Below, one piece after another: positions 29,786 to 39,029 of a stretch of 64,000 nucleotides of DNA. The DNA comes from Mesorhizobium ciceri WSM4083. GTDB lineage: Bacteria; Pseudomonadota; Alphaproteobacteria; Rhizobiales; Rhizobiaceae. Position 1 is the stretch's first letter. Each line of letters starts with the position of its first letter. Under the pieces are notes generated by a model, which did not search any database, was not told the DNA's origin, and saw only the letters and a program-made list of their open reading frames with translations. The position numbers were made by a program, and so were the translations under genes. The stretch covers positions 1 to 64,000 of the forward strand of contig NZ_JAFG01000010.1 of NCBI RefSeq assembly GCF_000519305.1, given 5' to 3'.

Positions 29786-31639
29786 TCAAGCGTCGAGCGC
29801 CTCCAGCTCGTCGATCAGGCCACTGATGACGCCAAGCCCGATCTGCCAGAAAGCGGGATCGGTGGCATCGAGGCCGAAGGGGGCCAGAAGCTCGGAATGA
29901 TGTTTGGTGCCCCCGGCGCGCAGCATTTCGAAATACTTGTCCTGAAAGCCGCGCTCGGCGTTCTGGTAGACCGCGTATAGCGAGTTCACCAGGCAGTCAC
30001 CGAAAGCATAGGCATAGACATAGAAGGGCGAATGGATGAAGTGCGGGATGTAGGTCCAGAACACCTCGTAGCCTTCGCGCAGCTTGATGGCGGGACCCAG
30101 ACTTTCGGCCTGCACTTCGAGCCAGAACTGACCGAGCCTGTCGGAGGTCAGTTCGCCGTTCTTGCGTTCGGCATGCACCTTGCGCTCGAATTCATAGAAG
30201 GCGATCTGGCGTACGACCGTGTTGATCATGTCCTCGACCTTCTGGGCGAGCATGGCCTTGCGCTCGCGCCGGTCGGTGGTCTGATCGAGCAGCGAGCGGA
30301 AGGTCAGCATCTCGCCGAAGACCGATGCCGTCTCGGCCAGCGTCAGCGGCGTCGAGGCCATCAGTGCGCCCTGGCCGCCGGCCAGCACCTGATGCACACC
30401 GTGGCCAAGCTCGTGTGCCAGCGTCATCACATCGCGCGGCTTGCCCATGTAGTTGAGCAGGACATAGGGATGCGCCGACGGTACGGTCGGATGCGCGAAG
30501 GCGCCAGGCGACTTGCCGGGCCGCACCGGGGCGTCGATCCAGTTGCGGTCGAAGAAGGTTCGCGCGATCTCGGCCATGTCAGGCGAAAAGCGCTGATAGG
30601 CGGACAGCACGGTGTTCCTGGCCTCGTCCCAGCCGATGATCGCCTGGGGCGTATCCGGCAATGGCGCGTTGCGGTCCCAGTGGTTCATCACCTCCATGCC
30701 GAGCCACCGTGCCTTCATCGCGTAATATCGGTGCGACAGGCGCGGATAGGCATCGCGAACGGCGGAGGCCAGGGCGTCCACTACGCTGCGCTCGACGCGG
30801 TTGGCGAGATGGCGTGAATCGGCGATGTCCTCGAAGCCGCGCCAGCGGTCGGATATCTCCTTGTCCTTGGCCAGCGTGTTGGTGATCAGCGTGAAGGTGC
30901 GCAAATTTTTGCGGAAGGTCGTGGCCAGCGCCTCGGACGCCCGGCGGCGCACCTCGCCGTCGGCATCCTGCAAGCGGTTCAGCGCCGGCTCCAGCGTCAG
31001 GTCCTCGCCGTCGATGTCGAAGCGAAGGTCGGTCATCGTCTCGTCGAACAGGCGGTTCCAGGCGCCGCGCCCGGTGATCGACTTTTCGTGGAAGAGCTGC
31101 TCGACGCGGTCCTCGAGCTGGTAAGGCTTGTCCTTGCGCAGATCGAGCACCCATGGCCGGTAGTGACCGAAGGCGGGGTCGCCGGCGAGCGCGCCTTCGA
31201 TCGACGCATCGTCTATCAGGTTGAGTTCGAGCGCGAAGAACAGAAGGTGCGCGCTGGCGTCGGTCATCTTCTCCTGGACGTCGCCATAGAGCTTGGCGCG
31301 CTGGGGATCAGCGGTGTTTCCGGCATAAACCAGTCCCGCATAGGAAACGATGCGGCCGATCAGTTCCTCCAGCGCCTCGTAGGCGACAAGCGCCTCGCCC
31401 AGCCTGCCGGCGCTGCCGCGCTCGGCCTCGGCGGCCAGCGTGCCCTTCCAGCGGCTCTCGAAGCTGATCGCATCAGTGGCGGCCTTGGCGATGTCGCGCT
31501 TCAGCTCCGGCGCATCCATGCCGGCATAGAGGTCGGCAAGGTTCCATTCCGGCAGGTCGCCAAGCTCGGCCGCGCCCTGACCGGACGCCGGCGCCGCCAG
31601 CCGCCGTGCGGAAACCATGTGCCCAGAATCCTTATGCAT
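29786..31639 (-). CDS. M3 family oligoendopeptidase F
   Basis: A 617-residue zinc metallopeptidase of the M3B (PepF/oligoendopeptidase) family that degrades short peptides in the cytoplasm. The zinc-binding HExxH is seen as LAHELGHGVHQ in the C-terminal half, with the downstream glutamate in LAETASVFGEML. PepF_N and M3 helical regions fill the rest. No signal peptide is evident. Start is the ATG at 31639 with GGAAGGTG upstream; the frame is open for 17 more residues but these have no support. Divergent from the sigma-54 response regulator. Confidence 0.93.
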   Translation of the reverse strand: MHKDSGHMVSARRLAAPASGQGAAELGDLPEWNLADLYAGMDAPELKRDIAKAATDAISFESRWKGTLAAEAERGSAGRLGEALVAYEALEELIGRIVSYAGLVYAGNTADPQRAKLYGDVQEKMTDASAHLLFFALELNLIDDASIEGALAGDPAFGHYRPWVLDLRKDKPYQLEDRVEQLFHEKSITGRGAWNRLFDETMTDLRFDIDGEDLTLEPALNRLQDADGEVRRRASEALATTFRKNLRTFTLITNTLAKDKEISDRWRGFEDIADSRHLANRVERSVVDALASAVRDAYPRLSHRYYAMKARWLGMEVMNHWDRNAPLPDTPQAIIGWDEARNTVLSAYQRFSPDMAEIARTFFDRNWIDAPVRPGKSPGAFAHPTVPSAHPYVLLNYMGKPRDVMTLAHELGHGVHQVLAGGQGALMASTPLTLAETASVFGEMLTFRSLLDQTTDRRERKAMLAQKVEDMINTVVRQIAFYEFERKVHAERKNGELTSDRLGQFWLEVQAESLGPAIKLREGYEVFWTYIPHFIHSPFYVYAYAFGDCLVNSLYAVYQNAERGFQDKYFEMLRAGGTKHHSELLAPFGLDATDPAFWQIGLGVISGLIDELEALDA

Positions 31640-31795
31640 TGCCGACACCTTCCGTGGCCAAGGTTCAAGGAGAAACGAGAAGCCGGTCAAATCCTAAGGA
31701 ATTCATTCACTTGGTTTTTTGAAACCTTATTTAGAACCCTGTGCCAAGATGGTCCACAGGGCAGGATTCCTCGGGCGGGCATAGTCGTATCAGTC

Positions 31796-33331
31796 ATGAC
31801 AGGTTCCATACTCATAGTCGATGACGATCCGGTGCAACGCCGGCTGCTCGAAGCGGCGGTGACGCGGTTCGGCTACAGCGCAATCGTCGTCGACGGCGGC
31901 GCGGCCGCTCTCGATATCCTCGATGGACCCGGCGCCCGCGAGGTGTCGGTGGTCATCCTCGATCTGGTCATGCCCGGTCTCGACGGTATCGGCGTGCTGA
32001 AGGCGATGCGCGAGCGCGACATCAACGTGCCGGCCATCGTGCAGACCGCGCAGGGCGGCATCGAGACCGTGGTTTCGGCGATGCGTCATGGCGCCTTCGA
32101 TTTCGTCGTCAAGCCGGCGTCTCCCGACAGGCTGCAGGCGTCGATCGGCAATGCGCTCAAGGTCGAGGCCGTCGAGGGCGAGGTCAAGCGCACGTCGCGC
32201 CGTCGCGGCGGCCTCCTGACCTTCAAGGACATGATCACGCACAGCCCGGCCATGGACAGGGTGATCCGTCTTGGCCAGAAAGCGGCGGCATCCAACATCC
32301 CGATCCTGATCGAGGGCGAGTCCGGCGTCGGCAAGGAACTGGTGGCGCGTGCCATCCAGGGCAGTGGCGACCGCCGTTCGAAACCCTTCGTCACCGTCAA
32401 TTGCGGCGCTATCCCCGACAATCTGGTCGAATCGATCCTGTTCGGCCATGAGAAGGGCTCGTTCACCGGCGCCACCGACAAGCATACGGGCAAGTTCGTC
32501 GAAGCGCATTCGGGCACACTGTTCCTCGACGAGATCGGCGACCTGCCGCTCGACGTGCAGGTCAAGCTGTTGCGCGCGGTCCAGGACGGCGAGGTCGACC
32601 CGGTCGGTGGACGCTCGACCGTCAGGGTCGATATCAGGCTGATTTCGGCGACGCACCGCAACCTCCTGCAGCAGGTCAAGGACGGCAAGTTCCGCGAGGA
32701 TCTGTTCTATCGGCTGAACGTCTACCCGATCTTCGTGCCGCCGCTGCGCGACCGCCGCGACGACATCCCGTATCTGGTCACCCATTTCATGGAGAAGGTG
32801 GCGCCGGCCGACCCGCATCGTCGCCTGCAAGGTATTTCGGCGGCAGCGCTCGCCGTGCTGCAGGCCTATGACTGGCCCGGAAACATCCGGCAGCTCGAAA
32901 ATGCCGTCTTCCGGGCCTCGGTGCTTTGCGAAGGCGATGTGCTTTCCGCCGAGGACTTCCCGCAGATACGGGCGCAAGTGGAAGGCACCGTCAACCTGGA
33001 TATGGACGGCGATGCGCCGGCGCCCTCCCAGTCTTTGCAGGAGCGCGATGACGAAGCCTTGCCCGGCGAGGGCGGCCCAGCAATCGCGTTCGATCCGCCG
33101 GCAAGGCTGCAGCCTCGCTTCGGCACGTTGCGGGCACTCGACGAGCGCGGCAATGTGCGGGCACTTGCCGATGTCGAACTCGAGATGATCAAGCTTGCCA
33201 TCGATCACTACAACGGGCAGATGAGCGAAGTCGCCCGCCGGCTCGGCATCGGCCGCTCGACGCTCTATCGCAAGCTCAAGGAACACGGCATCGATCCGGA
33301 GACAGGCCGTGTAGACCGGCTCGCCTCCTAA
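31796..33331 (+). CDS. Sigma-54-dependent response regulator (NtrC type)
   Basis: A 511-residue three-domain activator. Receiver domain at 1-120 with acidic pocket D10/D11, phosphoacceptor D56 in ILDLVMPG and lysine in VVKPAS. AAA+ domain at about 145-385 with Walker A GESGVGKE, the sigma-54 contact loop written GSFTGA instead of GAFTGA, and Walker B GTLFLDEIGDL. The C-terminal Fis-type helix-turn-helix (EVARRLGIGRSTLYRKLKEHGI) lies at about 475-500. A linker of some 70 residues between AAA+ and HTH is longer than usual. No histidine kinase gene is adjacent, so it is an orphan here. Start is the ATG at 31796. Confidence 0.92.
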   Translation: MTGSILIVDDDPVQRRLLEAAVTRFGYSAIVVDGGAAALDILDGPGAREVSVVILDLVMPGLDGIGVLKAMRERDINVPAIVQTAQGGIETVVSAMRHGAFDFVVKPASPDRLQASIGNALKVEAVEGEVKRTSRRRGGLLTFKDMITHSPAMDRVIRLGQKAAASNIPILIEGESGVGKELVARAIQGSGDRRSKPFVTVNCGAIPDNLVESILFGHEKGSFTGATDKHTGKFVEAHSGTLFLDEIGDLPLDVQVKLLRAVQDGEVDPVGGRSTVRVDIRLISATHRNLLQQVKDGKFREDLFYRLNVYPIFVPPLRDRRDDIPYLVTHFMEKVAPADPHRRLQGISAAALAVLQAYDWPGNIRQLENAVFRASVLCEGDVLSAEDFPQIRAQVEGTVNLDMDGDAPAPSQSLQERDDEALPGEGGPAIAFDPPARLQPRFGTLRALDERGNVRALADVELEMIKLAIDHYNGQMSEVARRLGIGRSTLYRKLKEHGIDPETGRVDRLAS

Positions 33332-33691
33332 GGGCGATGCCGGGCTGAGCTTCGGAATCCGGCTTTGCCACAGCCGACGCCAGCTTGCCATGCCACAACG
33401 GGCCTTGTATCGCCGTTTCAGTGGCATTGTGGCTGTCCCATGGACAGCTCTGTTCACGCATTAAGGCTAACGGTAACAGATCGTGTTCGGGGCAAAGGCG
33501 AAAATCCGATCTAAACCAGCGGTTTACCAAGAAACCTTGTGTACAATTTTTGACGGGATATCGCCACGGTGTTACCGCATTTCGGCTTCAATAAGCGATG
33601 ATTAACCATTAGGATCGATATTCGGGTGTGCTAATGCCACATCCGTTTGGACAAATCCGGGGACAAACGGCAGCCTGCAAGGCCTTTTGAT
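33332..33691. other. 360-bp intergenic region, probable promoter of the DUF882 gene
   Basis: No gene is recognised. The right half is relatively AT-rich (33530-33640), which fits a promoter. No terminator is seen after the response regulator. Confidence 0.35.
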
Positions 33692-35557
33692 TTGAACAGA
33701 ATCGAACGACACACAAACAGGCGGCACCATCATTTGAGCGTCTGGCCGAAGTGGCTGGCAGTGTTGGTTGTCGCTTTTGGTTTTGTTGCCGCGGCTGCGA
33801 GCGGAGCCGGCGCCGAAACACGGTCGCTGAAGCTTTATCATCTCCACACCCATGAGAAGGCCGAGATCGTCTACAAGCGCAACGGCCGCTACGTTCCCGA
33901 GGGTCTCAGGAAGATCAACATCATTTTGCGCGACTGGCGTCGCAACGAGCCGACCAAGATGGATCCGCGCCTGCTGGATCTCGTCTGGGAAGCGTATCGG
34001 GAAGCTGGCGCCACGGACTACATCCAGGTCATCTGCGGCTATCGCTCGCCGTCGACCAACTCGATGCTGCGCGGCCGCAGCAGGGGCGTCGCCGAGAAGA
34101 GCCAGCATATGCTCGGCAAGGCGATGGATTTCTACATTCCCGGCGTGCCGCTGAAGAAGCTGCGCAACATCGGTCTCAAGATGCAGGGCGGCGGCGTCGG
34201 CTACTATCCGTCATCGGGTTCGCCGTTCGTCCACATGGATGTCGGCAATGTGCGCCATTGGCCCGGTATCAGCCGGCAGGAACTGGTCAGCCTGTTCCCC
34301 AATGGCAAGACGCTGCATGTGCCGAGCGACGGCAGGCCGCTGCCCGGCTTTGAGCAGGCGCTCGCCTCCTACAAGGCGCGCAAGGGTTCAGGCTCGCCGG
34401 CCATCGAGATGGCCAGCGCCGGCGGCGGCGGCAAGAAATCGGGCGGATTCCTGTCGGCTTTCTTCGGCGGCGGCGACGACGAGGCCGACGACAGCGCCGA
34501 TGTCCAGACCGCTTCGGCCGCCCCTGCGCCCAAGGCTAGAAACCTGAAGCCGGCTGCGGCAGCCAAGACCAGCAACCTCCCGGGCATCGCCATCGTGGCG
34601 CCGGAGAATGCGCGGCGCGCCGAGATTCCGCAGGTGACCGAGCAGCAGGCTCCGGAGCCTGAAGAGGATACGCCGGAGACGATCATCGCCGCATTGCCGG
34701 CCCGAAGCATTCCGCTGCCGGATTTCGCACCGCGGCCGAAAGCCGATGTCGGCGCACAGCAGCCTGAGAATGTTCCCTTTGCAATGGCGGAGGCGACAGC
34801 CACCACCGAGCAGGCCGTGGCGACCGCGCATGCGCCGGCGAGCGTTCCTTTCGGCGTGGCCGATGCAACGGCTTCGGCTGATGCGACCCAGGTCGCGGTC
34901 AACAACATACCGTTGCCGACATGGCGTCCCGACAATTCGCTGCCGGCCGCTCTGGCTGCGCCGCCCAGCAAGGATGTGCTGATGGCGCTGGCCGAGACGG
35001 CTGATCAAAGCAAGACCGCGACCGATGCGTTCTCGGTGCTGCCGACGGCGCGGCCGGAGATGGCCAGGCCGGATGCCGTCAAGGCCGTGCTCGACGAGGC
35101 CAATGCGCAGGTCGGTGCGGCCGACTACCAGCTTGCTTCCTTGTCCGGATCCGAGCCGCGTTCGGCGTTCAACGATCCGGGCACCAACGCCGCATCGCCG
35201 CGCGATGCCGTCGTTGCCCGCCCAGTCGGTTCCGATCCGGCGGCCGCGATCGGCGCCGGCGTCAAGACGACCCGCAAGGAATCGAGAGCCACCGCCCGCG
35301 ACCTGAAGCCAGGCCCCAAGGCCATGGTGGTGGCAGCCGCACCGCAGGCGGCCCGCTGGGCATTGACCAGCGGCGAGCATGTCGCCGCCGTTTCAAGCGC
35401 GACGACGGCGCCTGGCTACGCCTACAGCATCGTGCATACGCCGCCGAGCGAGGTCTACACGGCCGGCTTCCAGCCGAGCAGCGAGGTGGCCGATGCCAAT
35501 CGCTTCACCGGCAACGCCGTCAAGTTCATGTCGGTCGCCCGCTTCCAGACCAAGTAA
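33692..35557 (+). CDS. DUF882 (peptidase M15-like) exported protein with long low-complexity tail
   Basis: A 621-residue protein. A basic N-terminus and hydrophobic segment (WPKWLAVLVVAFGFVAAAA) end in a likely cleavage site at SGAGA. The DUF882/M15_2 domain (about 45-200) shows VICGYRSPSTN, SQHMLGKAMDFYIPG and SPFVHMDVGNVRHW, including the His/Asp zinc-ligand pattern of D-Ala-D-Ala carboxypeptidase-like folds. The remaining 400 residues are Ala/Pro/Thr-rich with recurring IPLP and TARPE motifs. A cell-wall hydrolase or binding role is likely (inference). The start codon is uncertain: no ATG precedes the signal region; TTG at 33692 has AAGG upstream, and TTG at 33647 is the alternative. Confidence 0.8.
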   Translation: MNRIERHTNRRHHHLSVWPKWLAVLVVAFGFVAAAASGAGAETRSLKLYHLHTHEKAEIVYKRNGRYVPEGLRKINIILRDWRRNEPTKMDPRLLDLVWEAYREAGATDYIQVICGYRSPSTNSMLRGRSRGVAEKSQHMLGKAMDFYIPGVPLKKLRNIGLKMQGGGVGYYPSSGSPFVHMDVGNVRHWPGISRQELVSLFPNGKTLHVPSDGRPLPGFEQALASYKARKGSGSPAIEMASAGGGGKKSGGFLSAFFGGGDDEADDSADVQTASAAPAPKARNLKPAAAAKTSNLPGIAIVAPENARRAEIPQVTEQQAPEPEEDTPETIIAALPARSIPLPDFAPRPKADVGAQQPENVPFAMAEATATTEQAVATAHAPASVPFGVADATASADATQVAVNNIPLPTWRPDNSLPAALAAPPSKDVLMALAETADQSKTATDAFSVLPTARPEMARPDAVKAVLDEANAQVGAADYQLASLSGSEPRSAFNDPGTNAASPRDAVVARPVGSDPAAAIGAGVKTTRKESRATARDLKPGPKAMVVAAAPQAARWALTSGEHVAAVSSATTAPGYAYSIVHTPPSEVYTAGFQPSSEVADANRFTGNAVKFMSVARFQTK

Positions 35558-35575
35558 CGCGACAATCAATCGACA

Positions 35576-35607
35576 AAGCCGCGCGGGGCAACCCGCGCGG
35601 CTTTTTG
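35576..35607 (+). terminator. Intrinsic terminator after the DUF882 gene
   Basis: A 12-bp stem AAGCCGCGCGGG / CCCGCGCGGCTT with GCAA loop, followed by TTTTTG. It lies 18 bp after the stop codon. Confidence 0.9.
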
Positions 35608-35725
35608 TTGCGCGGCCGCACTGCTCGCCGCTGGTCCAATCACGCCGGCCTGACATTGCCGTGATCGTGGAACTGCCCGGCTTTTCAAGGGTTTCTCCGA
35701 TGTTCGTTCAAACCCGGGGAGATCC

Positions 35726-35917
35726 ATGAAGAACATCCTATTGGCATCGGTCATCGCATTGGCAACCGCTTCGGCGGCCATCGCGCCCACGCAGGCCGAG
35801 ACCGTTGTCATCAAGACCCACGACCATATGCACATGAAGAAGCACTGCCGGACCAAGGTGGTCACGAGCTGGAAGCATCACCACAGGGTGGTTGAAAAGG
35901 TCCGGGTCTGCAACTGA
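35726..35917 (+). CDS. Small secreted His/Lys-rich protein
   Basis: A 63-residue protein: a signal peptide (1-24, ending TQA) and a 39-residue basic mature part with histidines clustered as THDHMHMKKH and WKHHHR, and two cysteines (positions 41 and 62). The ribosome site GGGGAG precedes the ATG by 4 nt, and terminators lie on both sides, so this is a real single gene. Mature sequence suggests periplasmic metal or anion binding, but no family is recognised. Confidence 0.75.
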   Translation: MKNILLASVIALATASAAIAPTQAETVVIKTHDHMHMKKHCRTKVVTSWKHHHRVVEKVRVCN

Positions 35918-35940
35918 TCAGCTTCGGAGCCGATTTGGCA

Positions 35941-35972
35941 AACCCGGTCGACGCAAGTCGGCCGGGTTTTTT
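35941..35972 (+). terminator. Intrinsic terminator after the small His-rich gene
   Basis: Imperfect stem AACCCGGTCGAC / GTCGGCCGGGTT with GCAA loop, followed by TTTTTTC. It lies 23 bp after the stop codon. Confidence 0.85.
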
Positions 35973-35990
35973 CGTGCGGTGAAGAAAGCC

Positions 35991-36629
35991 TTATTTTGCC
36001 AGCTTGCTCGCCGCGCGCGCCAGGGCTTCGATCTCGTCCCATTTGCCGGCCTTGACGAGGTCGTCGGGCGCCACCCAGGAGCCGCCGACGCAGACCACGT
36101 TGGGCAGGCTGAGATAGTCGGCCGCGTTCTTGGCCGAGATGCCGCCGGTCGGGCAGAATTTCACATCGGCGAGCGGCGAGGCGAAGGCCTTCAGCGAAGC
36201 GATGCCGCCCGACTGCTCGGCCGGGAAGAATTTCAGGAAGCGCAAGCCGGCTTCCCGCGCCGCCATGATTTCGCCGGGCGTGATGGCACCGGGCAGCAGC
36301 GGAACATCGCTGCCGGCGGCTGCCGCCAGAAGCTCGCGGGTGATGCCGGGGCTGACGATGAATCGAGAGCCTGCGCTGGCTGCCTCGTCGAACTGCCTGG
36401 TATCGAGAATGGTGCCGGCGCCGACGATGGCTTCCTCGACTTCACCAGCGACCCGGCGGATCGCTTCCAGCGCATCGGCGGTCCTCAGCGTGATCTCGAT
36501 CGCCGGCAGGCCGCCGCGCGCCAGCGCGCGGGCCAGCGGCACGGCATTAGCGACATCAGAGATCTTCAGCACCGGGATGACCGGCTGGCCGTTGAGGAGC
36601 GACAGGAGTTTTTCGGTCTTGCTGGGCAT
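35991..36629 (-). CDS. eda: 2-dehydro-3-deoxy-phosphogluconate (KDPG) aldolase
   Basis: A 212-residue class I aldolase of the Entner-Doudoroff pathway, splitting KDPG into pyruvate and glyceraldehyde-3-phosphate. The Schiff-base lysine is in FLKFFPAEQSGG, the proton-shuttle glutamate in AIEITLRT, and phosphate-binding glycines in CPTGGIS and VGGSW. Start is the ATG at 36629 with GGAGAG upstream. No other Entner-Doudoroff gene is adjacent. Convergent with the small His-rich gene. Confidence 0.94.
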   Translation of the reverse strand: MPSKTEKLLSLLNGQPVIPVLKISDVANAVPLARALARGGLPAIEITLRTADALEAIRRVAGEVEEAIVGAGTILDTRQFDEAASAGSRFIVSPGITRELLAAAAGSDVPLLPGAITPGEIMAAREAGLRFLKFFPAEQSGGIASLKAFASPLADVKFCPTGGISAKNAADYLSLPNVVCVGGSWVAPDDLVKAGKWDEIEALARAASKLAK

Positions 36630-36940
36630 GTGTCTCTCCGTGGCGTGGGACAATTCAACCGATTAGCAGAAGGCCGTTTTCCTGTCCACGAAACCGGCCG
36701 TGTCGCGATGTCACGCGTCGCCCATGCCCGCCATGCTTGGCTTGACAAAGGCGGCTGCCAGCTCGGCGGTCTCGGCAGCTTTTGTGCCGGCAGCTTTTCA
36801 GGATAGGAATTTTTTCTTGACTCCCTGACCTCAGCTATGGTACAAATTCGCCCATGGTGCAGATTTGCGCCGGTGACCAGCCGAACAGGATGCCTGCTTT
36901 GCCTTGAATCGGCTTGCTTGAGCGTCTAGGGGCTTCGGCA
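36630..36940 (+). promoter_or_regulatory. 311-bp divergent region with candidate trhO promoter and a tandem repeat
   Basis: No gene. A TTGACT (36817-36822) and TACAAA (36841-36846) pair with 18-bp spacing could be a housekeeping promoter for the rightward gene. An imperfect tandem repeat, ATGGTACAAATTCGCCC (36837-36853) and ATGGTGCAGATTTGCGCC (36854-36871), overlaps the proposed -10 box and may be a regulator site. Inferred by eye. Confidence 0.4.
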
Positions 36941-37861
36941 ATGACATCACTTCCACCCTTCCGCGTCGCAGCGCTCTACCGGTTTGCCCGGCTCGACGCT
37001 TTCGAACAACTGCGCGCGCCGCTCGCCGCCTTCTGCTGCGGGCGCGGCATCAAGGGCACGCTGCTGCTGGCGCATGAAGGCATCAACGGCACCGTCGCCG
37101 GCAGCGAGACGGCGATTGCCGAACTGATCTTGTATCTCGAAGCCATCGAAGGGCTGGCGGGCCTTGAGGTCAAGTACAGCGTAGCGGCGGTGATGCCGTT
37201 CCACCGCATGAAGGTGCGGCTGAAGCGCGAGATCGTCACCATGGGTGTCGATGACATCGATCCTTCGAAAAGTGCCGGCACCTATGTCGCGCCGGCCGAC
37301 TGGAACGCGCTGATTTCGCAGCCCGGCACTGTCATCATCGACACGCGCAACGCCTATGAGGTGTCGATCGGCACATTCAGGGGGGCGATCGACCCGGCCA
37401 CCGCAAGCTTTCGCGAGTTCCCGGCCTGGGTGGAAGCGCACCGGGGAGAGCTCGAAGGCCGCAAGGTGGCGATGTTCTGCACCGGCGGCATACGCTGCGA
37501 AAAGGCGACCGCCTATGTCAAATCGCTCGGCTTCGAGGATGTCTTTCATCTCAAGGGCGGTATCCTCAAATATCTCGAAGAGGTTCCGGCCGAACAGAGC
37601 CTCTGGCAAGGCGAGTGCTTCGTCTTCGACGAGCGGGTTTCGGTGTCGCACGGCCTCGCCGAGGGCGAAGCGGAACTGTGCCGCGCCTGCCGCCACCCGC
37701 TGACGCCGGGCGAGCTGACGTCGCCCAAATTCGCCGCAGGTATTTCGTGCCCGCATTGCTTCGATGCGCGTTCGAACGAGGACCGCCAGCGTTATGCCGA
37801 GCGCCAGCGCCAGGTCGAGCTCGCGCAGGCGCGGGGCAGGGGTCCGCATATCGGCTCCTGA
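36941..37861 (+). CDS. trhO: tRNA uridine-34 hydroxylase, rhodanese type
   Basis: A 306-residue protein of the TrhO (YceA) family, which makes 5-hydroxyuridine at position 34 of some tRNAs. N-terminal acylphosphatase-like domain (about 5-100, ending PFHRMKVRLKREIVT), then a rhodanese domain (about 125-220) with the catalytic cysteine in FCTGGIRCEKA. C-terminal cysteines CRACRHPL and CPHCFDAR suggest a metal-binding tail. Start is the ATG at 36941; an in-frame TTG 27 nt upstream is unneeded. The DUF533 gene follows 116 bp downstream. Confidence 0.92.
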   Translation: MTSLPPFRVAALYRFARLDAFEQLRAPLAAFCCGRGIKGTLLLAHEGINGTVAGSETAIAELILYLEAIEGLAGLEVKYSVAAVMPFHRMKVRLKREIVTMGVDDIDPSKSAGTYVAPADWNALISQPGTVIIDTRNAYEVSIGTFRGAIDPATASFREFPAWVEAHRGELEGRKVAMFCTGGIRCEKATAYVKSLGFEDVFHLKGGILKYLEEVPAEQSLWQGECFVFDERVSVSHGLAEGEAELCRACRHPLTPGELTSPKFAAGISCPHCFDARSNEDRQRYAERQRQVELAQARGRGPHIGS

Positions 37862-37977
37862 TCAGGCATCGTGCTGCTGCAAAGCGGCCGCCTGTCATTG
37901 CAATGTCAAGTTTCGGGACCTACGTCTTCGACGTTCGAAACCTGCCCGTTCGGCCGGGCAAATCCTGGAGGCACTGA

Positions 37978-38715
37978 ATGTTCGATCCCAAGAAGCTTCT
38001 CGACGATCTGCTCGGCTCGCAAATCCCCGGCACCAGCGGCACCGTCCGAGACAAGGCGGGGCAGGCCGTGCAGATGGCCAAGGACAATCCACTGGCCGCC
38101 GGCGCACTGGCCGCCGTGCTGCTTGGGACTGGCGCCGGTCGTAACGTGACGGGCGCCGCGGTGAAGCTTGGCGGACTGGCTGCCATCGGCGGCCTCGCCT
38201 ACAAGGCCTACCAGAACTACAAGGCCGGCAACGCACCCGCCGAAGCGCCGGCTGCCGGCGAACCGGAATTGCTGCCGCCGCCCAATGACACCGCCTTCCA
38301 CCCGTCGCAGGCGCCGCAAGGCGAGGACGAATTCACGCTGACCCTGATACGGGCGATGATCTCGGCGGCGAAGGCCGATGGCCATATCGACGATGAGGAG
38401 CGCCAGAAGATCGCCGGCAAGCTCAGCCTGGCCGGCATAGACTCCGATGCCGAAAAGTTCCTGATGGCGGAGCTGGCAAGCCCGCTCCACCTCGACACGC
38501 TGGTGGCCGGCGCCAAGACCGATGCGCAGAAGCTCGAACTCTACACGGCGTCGCGCCTGACCATCGATCCCGACACACGCGCCGAACGTGGCTATCTCGA
38601 TCTGCTCGCCGGCCGGCTCGGCCTGCCGGACGCGCTGGTCGACCATGTCGAGGCGACAGTTTCTGCGGCCAAGGTGCCAGCCAAGGCCGGGACCTCCCCC
38701 AATCCGCGCTGGTAG
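37978..38715 (+). CDS. DUF533/TerB-like protein
   Basis: A 245-residue protein. The N-terminal part (MFDPKKLLDDLLGSQ) is followed by a Gly/Ala-rich hydrophobic segment (about 37-75, with LLGTGAGRNVTG). The C-terminal 120 residues form a TerB-like all-helical domain (LIRAMISAAKADGHIDDEERQKI) of the type found in YebE/DUF533 inner-membrane proteins. Function is unknown; TerB domains bind metal through acidic residues, and the DGHIDDEE motif is present. A GGAG ribosome site precedes the ATG at 37978. A terminator follows at about 38828. Confidence 0.85.
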   Translation: MFDPKKLLDDLLGSQIPGTSGTVRDKAGQAVQMAKDNPLAAGALAAVLLGTGAGRNVTGAAVKLGGLAAIGGLAYKAYQNYKAGNAPAEAPAAGEPELLPPPNDTAFHPSQAPQGEDEFTLTLIRAMISAAKADGHIDDEERQKIAGKLSLAGIDSDAEKFLMAELASPLHLDTLVAGAKTDAQKLELYTASRLTIDPDTRAERGYLDLLAGRLGLPDALVDHVEATVSAAKVPAKAGTSPNPRW

Positions 38716-39029
38716 GCCAAAACGGCACAGGGGGCACTTTCTGGGTTAACCTATCGTTAACCCAGCAAGCGCATCATTCTACCCAGTCGGATCGGCTTTT
38801 CCTCCTCCCAAGCCCGGTTCAGATCAGGGGCGGTCGCCAATGGCCGCCCTTTTTGTCGGCCCGATCTGTTCGCCCGACCACGACCTTTTCCGACAGCAGA
38901 ATTCGACTTTTCGCGATCGTGCTCGCGTGCTCGGCTTGCCATCGGCGCCGCCATTTGCGATGCCTTTGGTTCTTACGCCAACCCTGAAAACCAGGCGGGC
39001 ACGCACCGCGCTGCCGGAGGACAACAGCC
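38716..39029. other. 314-bp intergenic region: palindrome and terminator
   Basis: TGGGTTAAC-CTATC-GTTAACCCA at 38742-38764 is a perfect 9-bp-arm palindrome without a T run, so operator-like. At 38828-38854 a GGGCGGTC / GGCCGCCC stem is followed by TTTTT, a + strand terminator. No gene is recognised. Confidence 0.5.
38828..38854 (+). terminator. Intrinsic terminator after the DUF533 gene
   Basis: Stem GGGCGGTC (38828-38835) / GGCCGCCC with a six-base loop, and five T residues at 38850-38854. It lies 112 bp after the stop codon. Confidence 0.65.

Noticed and set aside
31790..33457. 555-codon - strand frame antisense to the sigma-54 regulator
   Set aside because: Shadow; the + strand frame has all NtrC-type motifs.
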